Source of the DNA: Devosia soli
Lineage (GTDB): Bacteria; Pseudomonadota; Alphaproteobacteria; Rhizobiales; Devosiaceae
Direction: 5' to 3'
Length of the DNA stretch: 64,000 nt
Assembly: GCF_000970455.1 (NCBI RefSeq)
Contig: NZ_LAJG01000023.1
Coordinates: 213,229-277,228 of the forward strand
Position 1 is the first letter of the stretch; each line of letters starts with the position of its first letter. The notes under the pieces are model-generated. The model worked only from the letters and a program-made list of their open reading frames with translations, made no database searches and was not told where the DNA came from. The translations under genes and the position numbers were made by a program. Shown here piece after piece: positions 48,544-60,151 of this stretch.

Positions 48544-49736
48544 TCATCCCTCGGCACTTCTACGCTTGCGCTCGCCATTGCCACGATACCTTCCTCCCGC
48601 CCGGTAAACCCGAGCCTTTCACTTGTCGTCGCCTTGATCGCCACGCGATCAGGCTTGATCCCCAGCGTCTGGGAAATCACAGTGCACATCGCCGGAACGT
48701 GTTTGGCAATCCTTGGCGCTTCACAAACGATGGTGACATCGAGATTGACAATACGCCCACCGCGTTTGGCAACGAGATCGCCGGCGTGTTTGAGGAAGAT
48801 CGTCGACGCGGCGCCTTTCCACTGCATGTCGCTTGGGGGGAAATGGATGCCGATATCGCCTTCGCCGATGGCGCCGAGGATGGCATCGGTCAGCGCGTGC
48901 AGGGCGACGTCGGAATCGGAATGACCGTTAAGCTTGGCGGTGTGCTCGATGCGGACCCCGCCGAGCCAGACGGCATCGCCCGGCTCGAAGGAGTGAACGT
49001 CAAAGCCGGTGCCGACGCGGGTTTCCATGGCGTGATCTCCGAGGAGGATGCGCTCGGCGCGCAAGAAGTCTTCAGGATGGGTGATCTTGATGTTGTCGCG
49101 GTCGCCCATGACCATGGCAACGCGGAGGCCTGCCCATTCGGCAATCTCGGCGTCGTCGGTAAATTCGCGACGAACAGACCCGGCGCGCATGTGCGCCGAA
49201 AAAATCTGTGCGAAGCGAAAGCCTTGCGGCGTTTGAGCAGCAGAGAGCTGACGGCGGTCTTCGGTGGCCACGACCTCGCGACCATCGAGCGAGCGCTTGA
49301 TGGTGTCAGTCAAGGGCACGGTGGGCAGTGCGCCGTCATACTGAGCGAGCACGGCGATGACGTCGCCAATCACCTGCGGCGAAGAAAATGGGCGCGCTGC
49401 GTCCTGAATAAGCACGAGGTCTGGGCGGCTCGGTGCCACAGCCTTGAGGCCTTCGAGCACGGACGCCTGGCGCGTTGTGCTGCCGTGAACGGGCGGAAGA
49501 ACGCGCGCGTCGTTGAACCTCAGACCGGCATAGTGGTCAGCGTGGTCAGGGTGGATGACTGGCAGGATTTGGGTAATTGTATCGAGCGCCAGAAAGGCAT
49601 CGATGGTTCTAGCGAGGACGGCTCGACGGGCAATGGTGCGATACTGCTTGGGTGTTGGGTTATCACCGCCCTGTGCGCGCTCGCCTTTTCCTGCTGCAAC
49701 GACGATGACGGCTATGGATTTGGGACGTGTGGACAT
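48540..49736 (-). CDS. ispDF: Bifunctional IspD/IspF isoprenoid enzyme
   Basis: A 398-residue fusion for the MEP pathway. The N-terminal half is MEP cytidylyltransferase (IVVAAGKGERAQGG, then KQYR; later the VLIQDAARPF motif). The C-terminal half, from about residue 240, is MEcPP synthase (RVGTGFDVHSFEPGD with the zinc Asp and His, then LNGHSDSDVALHALTDAILG). The fused form is widespread in alphaproteobacteria. The ATG at 49736 is used; GTG 49748 would add four residues. Confidence 0.96.
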   Translation of the reverse strand: MSTRPKSIAVIVVAAGKGERAQGGDNPTPKQYRTIARRAVLARTIDAFLALDTITQILPVIHPDHADHYAGLRFNDARVLPPVHGSTTRQASVLEGLKAVAPSRPDLVLIQDAARPFSSPQVIGDVIAVLAQYDGALPTVPLTDTIKRSLDGREVVATEDRRQLSAAQTPQGFRFAQIFSAHMRAGSVRREFTDDAEIAEWAGLRVAMVMGDRDNIKITHPEDFLRAERILLGDHAMETRVGTGFDVHSFEPGDAVWLGGVRIEHTAKLNGHSDSDVALHALTDAILGAIGEGDIGIHFPPSDMQWKGAASTIFLKHAGDLVAKRGGRIVNLDVTIVCEAPRIAKHVPAMCTVISQTLGIKPDRVAIKATTSERLGFTGREEGIVAMASASVEVPRDE

Positions 49737-49910
49737 ATAGGCAAGCACTACTCAACCGTCATACATCTGACTGGTCTAGCCCCGAGGCCGCCATGCGGCA
49801 AGAGCACCGCTGGTTCCCATTTGCCGCACGCCGTTAGGGTGTTGCGCCACTTCCAAAAATGACTATTGTGCGGGCACCTAGCGCTAAATGGTCATTTCTG
49901 GGGCAGGCGA

Positions 49911-50912
49911 TTGTCTGGTAGTGCCTTCACATTAAGCATTGGCGGCCACAGCCTTCGCAACCGCGCCCTCCTCGCGCCAATGGCGGGAATCACTGACAGA
50001 CCCTTCCGCGAGATTGCCGAGCGCTTTGGCGCCGGCATGGTCGTTTCCGAGATGATCGCCAGCGCCGCGCTCGGCACAGGCCACCTCGACATGGTGCGCA
50101 AGCTGCACAAGGCCGGCGGCCTGCCGCATATGGTCCAGCTGGCGGGCTGCGAACCCGGCTGGATGGCGGAAGGCGCAAGGATCGCGGCCGATGCCGGAGC
50201 CGACATCATCGACATTAATTTCGGCTGTCCGGCAAAGCGCGTGACAAGCGGCTATGCCGGCTCGGCCCTGATGCGCGTGCCGGATCAGGCGCTGGCGATC
50301 GTCGAGGCCGTCGTCGGCGCTACCACCCGTCCGGTTACCGTAAAGATGCGGCTGGGTTGGGACGATGAAAGCCTCAATGCTCCGCAGATCGCGCGGATGG
50401 CTGTCGATGCGGGCGCGCAGATGATCACCGTGCATGGGCGAACGCGACAGCAATTCTATAAAGGCACGGCGCGCTGGAAACTGGTTCGTTCGGTCGTCGA
50501 GGCGGTCCCGGTACCGGTGGTCGTCAATGGCGATATCCTCGATGAGGAAACCGCACGCACAGCTCTGGAGCAGTCTGGCGCCGCAGCAGTTATGCTTGGC
50601 CGCGGTGCGCAGGGGCAGCCCTGGCGCGTAGGACAGATCGGCGCGGCTCTTGCCGGCGAAGCCATCCCCGAGGCGCCAACTGGTGCAGCGCTCATCGCGC
50701 TGATCGAAGAGCATTATCACGAGATGCTGGTCGAATATGGCACTGAAGTGGGCCTGCGCGCGGCGCGAAAGCATCTTGATTGGTATGCCGAGGCAGCCAA
50801 TCTCAATCTCGACAAACCCACCCGCAAGGCGCTGCTCGACAATGACCAGCCGGCCGAAGTCATCAAATTGATCGGGCGGGTGTTTTCCAATGAATGGAGT
50901 GTGGCCGCATGA
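49911..50912 (+). CDS. dusB: tRNA-dihydrouridine synthase B
   Basis: A 333-residue FMN enzyme that reduces uridines in tRNA. The FMN-binding LLAPMAGITDRPFR is near residue 22, the catalytic Cys is in INFGCPAKRVTSGYAGSALM near residue 105, and ITVHGRTRQQ and the GRGAQGQPW phosphate loop follow. TTG 49911 is the likely start. An ATG at 49866 is in frame, but the residues it adds look non-native. It is the first gene of the ntr cluster, as usual; its stop overlaps ntrB (ATGA). Confidence 0.94.
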   Translation: MSGSAFTLSIGGHSLRNRALLAPMAGITDRPFREIAERFGAGMVVSEMIASAALGTGHLDMVRKLHKAGGLPHMVQLAGCEPGWMAEGARIAADAGADIIDINFGCPAKRVTSGYAGSALMRVPDQALAIVEAVVGATTRPVTVKMRLGWDDESLNAPQIARMAVDAGAQMITVHGRTRQQFYKGTARWKLVRSVVEAVPVPVVVNGDILDEETARTALEQSGAAAVMLGRGAQGQPWRVGQIGAALAGEAIPEAPTGAALIALIEEHYHEMLVEYGTEVGLRAARKHLDWYAEAANLNLDKPTRKALLDNDQPAEVIKLIGRVFSNEWSVAA

Positions 50913-52035
50913 ACGCTGCCATGTCTGCCCTCGAAGGTTTTCCGTCGCGCTCGGTGCTGCAGGCGCTGCCGCAGCCGATCATCGTCCTCGATGAATCGCG
51001 AAAGATCCAGTTCGTGAACTACGCGGCCGAAGCTTTTTTCGGCGCCTCGTTGAGTGTCCTTACGCGACAGAAGCTCGATGACCTCATTGCTTTCGGTTCG
51101 CCGATTATTTCGCTCGTCGAAACCGTCGTGCTGCGGCGCGCACCGATGACGGAATATCGCGTGCGCATTGGTTCCTCGCGTTTTGGCGACGAGCGGATTG
51201 CCGATGTTTTCGCGAGCCCGATTTCGGATGAGGATGGCCGGGTAGCCGTACTGATCCAGGAACGGACGATGGCCGACAAGATCGACCGCCAGATGGTGTC
51301 GCGCGGCGCTGCGCGTTCGGTGACCGGCCCCGCCGCGATGCTGGCCCATGAAATCAAGAACCCGCTCTCGGGCATTCGCGGCGCTGCCCAGCTTTTGGAG
51401 CAGACGGTCGCCGCGGACGAAATCCCCCTGGCGCGGCTGATCCGTGAAGAAACAGACCGGATCGTCGGACTGATCGACCGTGTAGAAGTCTTCGGCGACG
51501 AACGACCGATGGAGCGCGAGCCGATTAATATCCACGTCGTGCTCGACCGGGTAAAACTCCTGGCGCGCAATGGCGTCGCGCGTGGCATCACCTTCTTCGA
51601 AGAGTACGATCCATCGCTCCCGCCCGTGTTCGGCAATCGGGATCAGCTTATTCAGGTCTTCCTGAACTTGGTGAAGAACGCGGCTGAAGCCCTTGAACGG
51701 ACACAGAAACCGGAGATCAGATTATCGACGGCGTTCCGTCCGGGCATCCGTATCAGTGTGGCCGGAGTTGCCGAGCGCATCTCGCTGCCGCTGGAGATCG
51801 TCATTGAGGACAATGGCCCCGGCGTGCCGCCAGATACGCTACCGTTCCTCTTCGATCCCTTCGTGACCACCAAGACCAACGGCTCCGGCCTCGGCCTTGC
51901 CCTCGTCGCCAAAATCGTGGGCGATCATGGCGGCGTCATCGACTGCGACAGCCGGCCTGGCCGCACCCGTTTCCGCATTCTTCTGCCCGTCGCGAGCGGC
52001 GCATTCCAACAAAGCCCTGAAGAGGTATCGACGAA

Positions 52036-52039
<4 letters not shown>
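50909..52039 (+). CDS. ntrB: Nitrogen regulation sensor kinase NtrB
   Basis: A 376-residue soluble histidine kinase. An N-terminal PAS domain precedes the phospho-accepting His147 in [15 protein letters not shown]. The N box [11 protein letters not shown], the D box IEDNGPGVP and the G box [11 protein letters not shown] follow. It phosphorylates or dephosphorylates NtrC in answer to PII. It overlaps dusB and ntrC by 4 bases at each end. Confidence 0.96.
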
Positions 52040-53477
<1,438 letters not shown>

Positions 53478-53481
<4 letters not shown>

Positions 53482-54377
53482 CGCCGCATCTGCTCGCGGC
53501 GGCTCCGGTGCTCGGTCCACGCCAGCATCATCCCCGCCGCGATAACGAGCGCTGCCCCGACATAGACATTACTCATCGGCACCTCGTTCCAGAAGAGGAA
53601 GCCGAAGACGAAGGCCCAGATCAGTGCGCCATATTCTACTGTGCCGAGAACACTGGCCGGCACGAGCTTGGCCGATTCAACGAGAATGAACTGCGCGAGC
53701 CCGCCGACGAGGCCCGCGGCAATGCAAAAGGCGATTTCGCCGATCCCCATTCCTTGCCAGAACGGCAGACTGACTGTGCCCATGGCGACCGCGTGGATCA
53801 CGTTCTGCCCAAAGACCTGCACGATCGCGCTGTCCGACCTTGAAATGGTGCGCATGAAGATCATGGCGATAGACCAGCTCAGCGCGGCCAGCAGAACCAG
53901 CATGACGGGAAGGCTGAGCGTGAAGCCGGTTGGATCGGCAGCGACGACGACACCGAAAAAGCCGATAGAAGCCGCGCCAATCCTGGCCAGCGTCAATCGC
54001 TCCTTGAGGAAGATAACCGCCAGGACCGTCGTCAGAACCGGCGCGAAATAATAGAGGGTCGTCATCTCGGCGAGCTGCAGTTCGCGGCCTGCGCTATAAT
54101 ACATCACCCAAGCCGCAAGCGTGAGCAGCCCACGGCCGAGGATCATGCCGCGATTGGACGAAGCCCACAGCCGCGCGAACATGGTGCTCCGTCCGAAGAT
54201 CATGCAGAGGCAGACAATAACGATGCTGCGCACGAATAGGATCTGCACCGCCGGCAGGACGTGGATGATGGTTTTGATGATCGCGTCGTGAACGGAGAAG
54301 AGCGTATAGGCAGAGATGCCGAGCGCCATGCCCCTGAGGCTGGCGGCTTCCGGCTTGGAAAGAACTTGCGTGGTCAC
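53478..54377 (-). CDS. EamA family (DMT superfamily) transporter
   Basis: A 299-residue protein with about ten membrane segments and two EamA repeats ([20 protein letters not shown] in the first; a [19 protein letters not shown] segment near the end). It is on the opposite strand between ntrC and ntrY, and its stop overlaps the ntrC stop by 4 bases. Substrate unknown. Its placement breaks the usual ntrBC-ntrYX continuity. Confidence 0.92.
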
Positions 54378-54620
54378 GATGGGGCTCGAAGGCGATTTCG
54401 TCCCTCTTTGCGCTCCAGGTTAAATCTTGTCCATAGCGGGGGCGACATGGCCAAATACTGGCTTCTGAACAGAGAAGTGTCACATTTCGGCAACAATTAT
54501 CTTGAAGGGTCCGCCGAATTGGGTCAGGCTCTTCCGCTTGAAGCAGTACTCGCGCCGATTTTGTATCAACCGGAGGCGTGGCTTGCTCGAAAACCAGAAG
54601 CTGGATGTACTGAGTAATGC
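54378..54620. other. Intergenic region upstream of ntrY
   Basis: 243 bp between divergent genes. A short plus-strand frame (54447-54617, 56 codons, starting MAKYWLLNREV) is preceded by GCGGGGG but shows no family resemblance; I do not call it a gene. Promoters of ntrY and of the transporter should be here, though no clear boxes were found. Confidence 0.4.
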
Positions 54621-56951
54621 ATGACTGAGGCGGTCAGCAGCGACATCAACGCACTCAATCCGCCCTCGGCGGCGGTGAAAGCGCAGCGTTCCCTGTTCTC
54701 CGCCGAGGGGAACGGGCCTTTGCGTGTGCTCGGGTTCCTCGTTGTTTTTGCCTCCGTGCTCATGTCCTCGGTGTCGTTCCTGATCCTGTCGGGCACGACG
54801 AATATAGAGCCGTCGGCGACCGTCTGGACGGTCATCTGGGTCGTCACCGGTCTCCTCGTTCTCCTTGTGCTGGCGCTGGTCGTCACCGAGGCCGTGCTGC
54901 TGGTGCAGGCGCGTATGCGGCGCGTGCCAGGCTCGGCGCTGCAGGTACGGATGGTCGGCATGTTTGCCCTCGTCGCAGGCGTTCCGGCGGTGATCGTGGC
55001 GATCGTCGCGACCATTGCCCTCAACCAGGGGCTCGACCAGTGGTTTTCTGACCGTACGCGAGCCATGGTTGAAAGCTCCCGCCTCGTCGCCCGATCCTAC
55101 ATGCTTGAACATGCTCAGGTGCTGCGCGACGACATCATCTGGGTGGCGACCGAGCTCGAACAATCGCACGCCACCTATGTGGAAGACGGACCGCGTTTCG
55201 AACGCATCCTGACAGCACTGGCCGTGACGCGATCCTTGCCGTTCACGTCGATTATCGACAGCAATGGCAATACCTTGATGCGCGCGCAGATCAACGCAGC
55301 GGGCGGCTATCCGCGCTTGCCGGAGGGCATTACGCAGGGAGTGGTCGAAGGCATTCCCACCGCCATTGCACCGGGCAGCACCAACCTCGTCGGCTCGGTC
55401 ATCAAGCTGCGCGGCTATGACGACGCATTCCTCTTCGTGGCGCGTCCCGTGGATGCGGAAGTACTTCAATATATGCGGCTAACCGACGACAATATCACGG
55501 AATATCGTGAATATGCGTCGAACCGCCTCGTTTTCCAGATTACCTTTACCATCATGTATGTCGGTCTTGCAGTGGTGCTGCTCCTGGCCGCCCTGTGGAT
55601 CGGCATTGCACTTGCCAATCGCTTCGTGGATCCGATCAAGAACCTGATGATTGCGTCCCGCCGCGTCAGTGGCGGCGACCTTGATGTCCGCGTTCCAGTG
55701 CAGGAGGGCAGGGGAGATCTGCGCGATCTCTCCAATGGTTTCAATCGGATGACCGAGCAGCTCAAAAGCCAACGTGAGGCGCTACTGACGGCCAACGAGG
55801 TCAACGAAAAGCGACGCCAGTTCACCGAGGCCGTGGTGGAAGGCGTGTCGGCCGGCATCATCGGGCTCGACCCATTCGGCGCCGTGACGCTGGTCAACGC
55901 GCGTGCCTGCGAAATGCTCGGCAAGACGGAAATCGAAATGATGGGCGAGCGGATGGAAGACATCCTGCCCGAGATCGCGCCGACGATCGAAAAGGCGCGC
56001 TCCGCCCGGCGTGGCCAGGTGCGCGACCAGATCCAACTCGGCAACGAAACTGACCGCCGAATCTATCAGATCCAGCTCACTCGCGAAGGCTCGATCACTG
56101 AATCCAAGGGCTATGTCCTCACCTTCGATGACATCACCGAACTCGAATCCGCCCAACGCACCAGCGCCTGGGCCGACGTCGCGCGGCGCATCGCCCATGA
56201 AATCAAAAATCCGCTGACCCCGATCCAACTGTCCGCCGAGCGGCTGCGCCGGCGCTATGGCAACCGGCTCGAGGACGATCGCGATGTGTTCGATAAGTGC
56301 ATCAACACCATCGTTCGGCAGGTCGGCGATATTGGGCGCATGGTCGACGAATTCTCCGCCTTCGCGCGGATGCCAGAGGCCGCACCGGAGCGCGCCGATC
56401 TGACGGATACGATCCGGCAGGCTGTTTTCCTCGAAAGCGTGCGTCTTCCCGAAGTCAACATCACCACCGAACTTCCGGACGAAACCATCTACGCCTGGTT
56501 CGACACGCGCCTTGTGTCGCAGACGCTGACGAACCTGATCAAGAATGCCGTCGAAGCCTTCGAAGGGCTCGACATGACGTCGGGTTGGCAGCCGACGATC
56601 AAGGTAGAGGCGCATTATGAGGGCAATCATGCCCGCATTTCCGTCTCCGACAACGGCAAGGGCTGGCCGAAGGAAAACCGCCAGCGTTTGCTCGAGCCCT
56701 ATATGACCACGCGGGAGAAGGGCACCGGCCTGGGCCTCGCAATCGTTGCAAGGATCATCGAACAGCATGGCGGTATCGTTGAGCTGGTCGATGCCGAACC
56801 CGACGAGCAGGGCAGGGTGGGGGCGTGCGTCACGTTCACCCTGCCCTTACGTTCCGCACACAAAATCAATGAAGAGGTCAGTTCCGCTCCCCTCGAGCCC
56901 GAACCGCCCCAAGAGGAGGAACCGCTGTTGCCAGCGGTTGTCCATAAGTAA
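54621..56951 (+). CDS. ntrY: Membrane sensor histidine kinase NtrY
   Basis: A 776-residue kinase. About three or four membrane segments lie in the first 330 residues (near 35-55, 72-95, 110-135, 308-333), with an extracytoplasmic part between the third and last. A HAMP domain follows (RFVDPIKNLMIASRRVSGGD), then a PAS domain, and phospho-acceptor His526 in [19 protein letters not shown]. The ATPase N, G1 and G2 boxes are present. Pairs with NtrX directly downstream; in relatives it senses redox, nitrogen or envelope signals. Confidence 0.96.
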   Translation: MTEAVSSDINALNPPSAAVKAQRSLFSAEGNGPLRVLGFLVVFASVLMSSVSFLILSGTTNIEPSATVWTVIWVVTGLLVLLVLALVVTEAVLLVQARMRRVPGSALQVRMVGMFALVAGVPAVIVAIVATIALNQGLDQWFSDRTRAMVESSRLVARSYMLEHAQVLRDDIIWVATELEQSHATYVEDGPRFERILTALAVTRSLPFTSIIDSNGNTLMRAQINAAGGYPRLPEGITQGVVEGIPTAIAPGSTNLVGSVIKLRGYDDAFLFVARPVDAEVLQYMRLTDDNITEYREYASNRLVFQITFTIMYVGLAVVLLLAALWIGIALANRFVDPIKNLMIASRRVSGGDLDVRVPVQEGRGDLRDLSNGFNRMTEQLKSQREALLTANEVNEKRRQFTEAVVEGVSAGIIGLDPFGAVTLVNARACEMLGKTEIEMMGERMEDILPEIAPTIEKARSARRGQVRDQIQLGNETDRRIYQIQLTREGSITESKGYVLTFDDITELESAQRTSAWADVARRIAHEIKNPLTPIQLSAERLRRRYGNRLEDDRDVFDKCINTIVRQVGDIGRMVDEFSAFARMPEAAPERADLTDTIRQAVFLESVRLPEVNITTELPDETIYAWFDTRLVSQTLTNLIKNAVEAFEGLDMTSGWQPTIKVEAHYEGNHARISVSDNGKGWPKENRQRLLEPYMTTREKGTGLGLAIVARIIEQHGGIVELVDAEPDEQGRVGACVTFTLPLRSAHKINEEVSSAPLEPEPPQEEEPLLPAVVHK

Positions 56952-58334
56952 ATGGCTCTCGATATTCTCATCATCGACGACGAAGACGACATCCGCGACC
57001 TCATTGCCGGCATTCTGGACGATGAGGGCTATGAAACGCGGCAGGCGCATGACGCCGATAGCGGCCTGAACGAAATCGCCCGCCGGCGTCCCAGTCTCGT
57101 ATTTCTGGATATCTGGATGCAGGGCTCGCGCCTTGACGGTTTGCAGCTCCTTGACGTGTTCCAGAGCCAGCACCCGGATATGCCGGTGGTGATGATTTCC
57201 GGCCACGGCAATGTCGAGACGGCCGTATCCGCCATTCGCCGCGGCGCTTACGACTATATCGAAAAGCCCTTCAAGATCGACCGGCTCCTGCATGTGACGC
57301 AGCGCGCGATGGAAGCAACCCGGCTGCGCAGCGAAGTCGCCGAACTCAAGGAACGGTCGGCGGCCAAGAATGCCGATATGGTCGGCAGCTCGCCATCGCT
57401 TCAGCAGGTGCGCGGCATCATCGAAAAATCGGCGCCGACCAACTCGCGCATTTTCGTCGCCGGCCCCTCCGGCGCCGGCAAGGGGCTCGTCGCCCGCCTG
57501 ATTCACCAGCGCAGCCCCCGCGCCAATGCGCCCTTCGTCGAGATCAACGCCTCGCTCTATGCTCCTGACGAAGTGCCGGTGGTGTTGTTCGGGCGCGAGA
57601 CCCGCGACAAGTCGGGTCTATTGCAGGTTGAGGTTGGCGCACTCGAGCGAGCCCATGGCGGCACGCTATATCTTTCGGAAGTGACCACGCTGCCCGCACC
57701 GGTGCAAAACGCGCTGTTGCGAACGCTTGTCGAGAATCGCTTTAATCGTGTTGGTGGCGCTCAGGCGGTGCCTATCGACGTGCGCATCATTTCGTCGAGC
57801 TCTCAAAACGTCTCGAGCCTGACGGAGAGCGGCGAATTTCGCTCCGATCTGTTCCATCGCCTTGCCATCGTGCCATTGCAACTCAGCCCTCTCAAGGAGC
57901 GGCGCGAGGATATTCCACCGCTTGTCAGCGTGTTCATCGAGCAGGTTTGCCGGATGCACAACTTGCAGCGGATGAGCATTGGCGATGACGCGATTGCGGT
58001 CTTGCAGGCCCAGGATTGGCCGGGCAATGCGCGTCAATTGCGCAACTCGATCGAGCGGCTTCTTATTCTGATGAAGGATCAGCAGCCTGAAAATGGCGTC
58101 ATTACCGCCAGTATGCTGCCGTCCGATATCGGCGAGGTTCTTCCCACCGTCGGCGATACGGATGCCTCCGCGCATCTCATGAGCCTGCCGCTGCGCGACG
58201 CCCGTGAAGTCTTCGAGCGGCAATATCTTCTCGCCCAGATCGAACGGTTTGGCGGCAATATTTCAAAAACCGCCGAGTTCGTCGGCATGGAGCGCAGCGC
58301 ACTTCACCGCAAGATCAAGTCGCTGGGGCTTTGA
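56952..58334 (+). CDS. ntrX: Response regulator NtrX
   Basis: A 460-residue regulator. Receiver phospho-acceptor Asp53 (VFLDIWM). AAA+ domain with Walker A GPSGAGKG (171-178). Where NtrC has GAFTGA, the stretch from residue 210 reads VVLFGRETRDKSGLLQVEV, with no GAFTGA. Walker B reads GGTLYLSEV (236-244), with Ser242 in place of the Asp. A C-terminal Fis-type helix-turn-helix follows (GGNISKTAEFVGMERSALHR). It probably regulates without sigma54 contact. It starts immediately after the ntrY stop. Confidence 0.95.
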   Translation: MALDILIIDDEDDIRDLIAGILDDEGYETRQAHDADSGLNEIARRRPSLVFLDIWMQGSRLDGLQLLDVFQSQHPDMPVVMISGHGNVETAVSAIRRGAYDYIEKPFKIDRLLHVTQRAMEATRLRSEVAELKERSAAKNADMVGSSPSLQQVRGIIEKSAPTNSRIFVAGPSGAGKGLVARLIHQRSPRANAPFVEINASLYAPDEVPVVLFGRETRDKSGLLQVEVGALERAHGGTLYLSEVTTLPAPVQNALLRTLVENRFNRVGGAQAVPIDVRIISSSSQNVSSLTESGEFRSDLFHRLAIVPLQLSPLKERREDIPPLVSVFIEQVCRMHNLQRMSIGDDAIAVLQAQDWPGNARQLRNSIERLLILMKDQQPENGVITASMLPSDIGEVLPTVGDTDASAHLMSLPLRDAREVFERQYLLAQIERFGGNISKTAEFVGMERSALHRKIKSLGL

Positions 58335-58517
58335 GAACATTACGAAAATGGCTTCGTGCCATGCGTTTGCCGCGGGTAGGCAGCAAAGGTGATGTGTGGC
58401 ATAGTGCTTACGATATGATAATTCCCGGCAACCAAGACTGGGCGGCAGCCTTGGGGAGTGGGACGCACACAGTTGCGACAACGACAGCGACAATAAATGC
58501 CGCGGCAAGAGGCCTAA

Positions 58518-58769
58518 ATGCCCAGCGAGAAGCAGCAAAACCTGCAGGACTCCTTTCTCAATCACGTTCGCAAGCAAAAAGTCCCGGTCACGATTTTCCT
58601 CGTGAATGGTGTCAAGCTTCAGGGCGTCATCACCTGGTTCGATAATTTCTGTTTGCTTCTGCGTCGTGACGCGCAGTCGCAACTGGTGTATAAGCACGCG
58701 ATCTCGACGATCATGCCTGGTGCACCGATCCAGTTGTTCGATCCCGAGCAGAACAACGATCACGACTGA
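58518..58769 (+). CDS. hfq: RNA chaperone Hfq
   Basis: An 83-residue Sm-like hexameric protein that pairs small RNAs with mRNAs. The N-terminus [20 protein letters not shown] and the Sm2 motif [11 protein letters not shown] are canonical. A short acidic tail (PEQNNDHD) ends it. The 183-bp gap from ntrX (58335-58517) probably holds its promoter; TATGATAAT near 58415 is a possible -10 region. hflX follows after 8 bases. Confidence 0.97.
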   Translation: MPSEKQQNLQDSFLNHVRKQKVPVTIFLVNGVKLQGVITWFDNFCLLLRRDAQSQLVYKHAISTIMPGAPIQLFDPEQNNDHD

Positions 58770-58777
58770 CGAGCTTT

Positions 58778-60148
58778 ATGGACGATTTTGACGACGAAGA
58801 TGGTGGTCGCCACGCAGGCGGCCCTAAGGCGTTTATCGATCGGCAGGAACAGCCGACCCGCGTGGGGCTGATCTGTCCCGACGTCCGAGGCAAGTCGTCC
58901 TATCACAGCATTGAAGCGCGACAGGCCGAGTTCGAGGGCCTCGCCGAGGCCATCCGGCTCGACGTGCGCTTTTCCGACGTGGTCAAGGTGCGCGAAATCC
59001 GTCCGGCGACCTATATCGGTGGCGGCCAAGTCGAAGCGATCGCCGAAAAGGTCAAGGCGGAAGAGATCGAGCTGCTGCTCGTCGATACCGCGCTCTCTCC
59101 GATCCAGCAGCGCAATCTCGAGCGCGAAACGGGCACCAAGGTGCTCGATCGTACCGCCCTGATTCTCGAAATTTTTGGCGAGCGCGCCGCAACGCGCGAA
59201 GGCGTGCTTCAGGTCGAGCTCGCCCATCTCAACTATCAGAAGGGGCGTCTCGTGCGCTCCTGGACCCACCTTGAGCGTCAGCGCGGCAGCGGCGGCATGG
59301 GCTTCATGGGCGGTCCTGGTGAAACCCAGATCGAAAGCGACCGCCGGCAGATCACCGACCGGATCGTCCTGCTCGAAGAGCGGCTGGATAAGGTCAAGAA
59401 GACCCGTGCGCAACAGCGCGCGCAGCGCACGCGCGCCGCAATACCGGTTGTGGCGCTTGTGGGCTACACGAACGCTGGCAAGTCAAGCCTCTTCAATCGT
59501 TTGACAGGGGCAGGGGTGTTTGCCGAGGACCTGCTCTTCGCGACGCTCGACACCACCGTGCGCAAGATCGAGCTGCCGCATGGCCGCGAAGTCATGCTCA
59601 GCGATACAGTCGGCTTCGTTGCCGATCTCCCGCACGATCTTGTTGCCGCTTTCCGCGCGACCCTCGAAGAAGTCGTCGACGCCGACATCATTCTTCATGT
59701 CCGCGATATCGCCAATCCCGATAACGCCGCCCAGGCGCAGGACGTGTTGGAGGTGCTCGACGAACTCGGCGTGTCCTCCGAAACCACGCCCGTGATCGAG
59801 GTGTGGAACAAGGTCGACCTCCTCGGCGAACCAGGCTTTGCGCTAGCTGGGGCATCACCCGCGGGCAAGGTGCTTGCCACCATGCCCGTCTCTGCCCATA
59901 CGGGGCAGGGAGTTGAAGAACTCAGGGCGCTGATCGAAAAATCGCTCGGCGAACAAAGCCGCACCTATCATGTGCACGTGCCGCACAGCGCCGGCGCCGA
60001 CATCGGCTGGCTCCACAGCAATGCCGAGGTAATTTCGCGCGACGAGCCGACAGAAAAAGGCCAGGACTACGTTGTCCGGGTCGATCCGCGGCACAAGAGC
60101 GCGTTTCTCGAGCGTTTCAACGGCCGCATCGCACTGTCCGACCTCTAG
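58778..60148 (+). CDS. hflX: GTPase HflX
   Basis: A 456-residue ribosome-associated GTPase that splits stalled ribosomes. N-terminal HflX domain, a coiled region near residues 170-215 (LLEERLDKVKKTRAQQRAQR), then the G domain: G1 GYTNAGKSSLFNRL from residue 229, G3 DTVGF, G4 NKVD. Hfq-HflX order is conserved across proteobacteria. Confidence 0.97.
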   Translation: MDDFDDEDGGRHAGGPKAFIDRQEQPTRVGLICPDVRGKSSYHSIEARQAEFEGLAEAIRLDVRFSDVVKVREIRPATYIGGGQVEAIAEKVKAEEIELLLVDTALSPIQQRNLERETGTKVLDRTALILEIFGERAATREGVLQVELAHLNYQKGRLVRSWTHLERQRGSGGMGFMGGPGETQIESDRRQITDRIVLLEERLDKVKKTRAQQRAQRTRAAIPVVALVGYTNAGKSSLFNRLTGAGVFAEDLLFATLDTTVRKIELPHGREVMLSDTVGFVADLPHDLVAAFRATLEEVVDADIILHVRDIANPDNAAQAQDVLEVLDELGVSSETTPVIEVWNKVDLLGEPGFALAGASPAGKVLATMPVSAHTGQGVEELRALIEKSLGEQSRTYHVHVPHSAGADIGWLHSNAEVISRDEPTEKGQDYVVRVDPRHKSAFLERFNGRIALSDL

Positions 60149-60151
60149 GGA

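Noticed and set aside
54447..54617. Plus-strand 56-codon frame before ntrY
   Set aside because: A G-rich stretch precedes the ATG but the translation matches nothing and the region must also hold the ntrY promoter; not enough support.
58395..58412. Possible sigma54 promoter before hfq (TGGCATAGTGCTTAC)
   Set aside because: The -24 GG is present but the -12 GC is AC at the required spacing.
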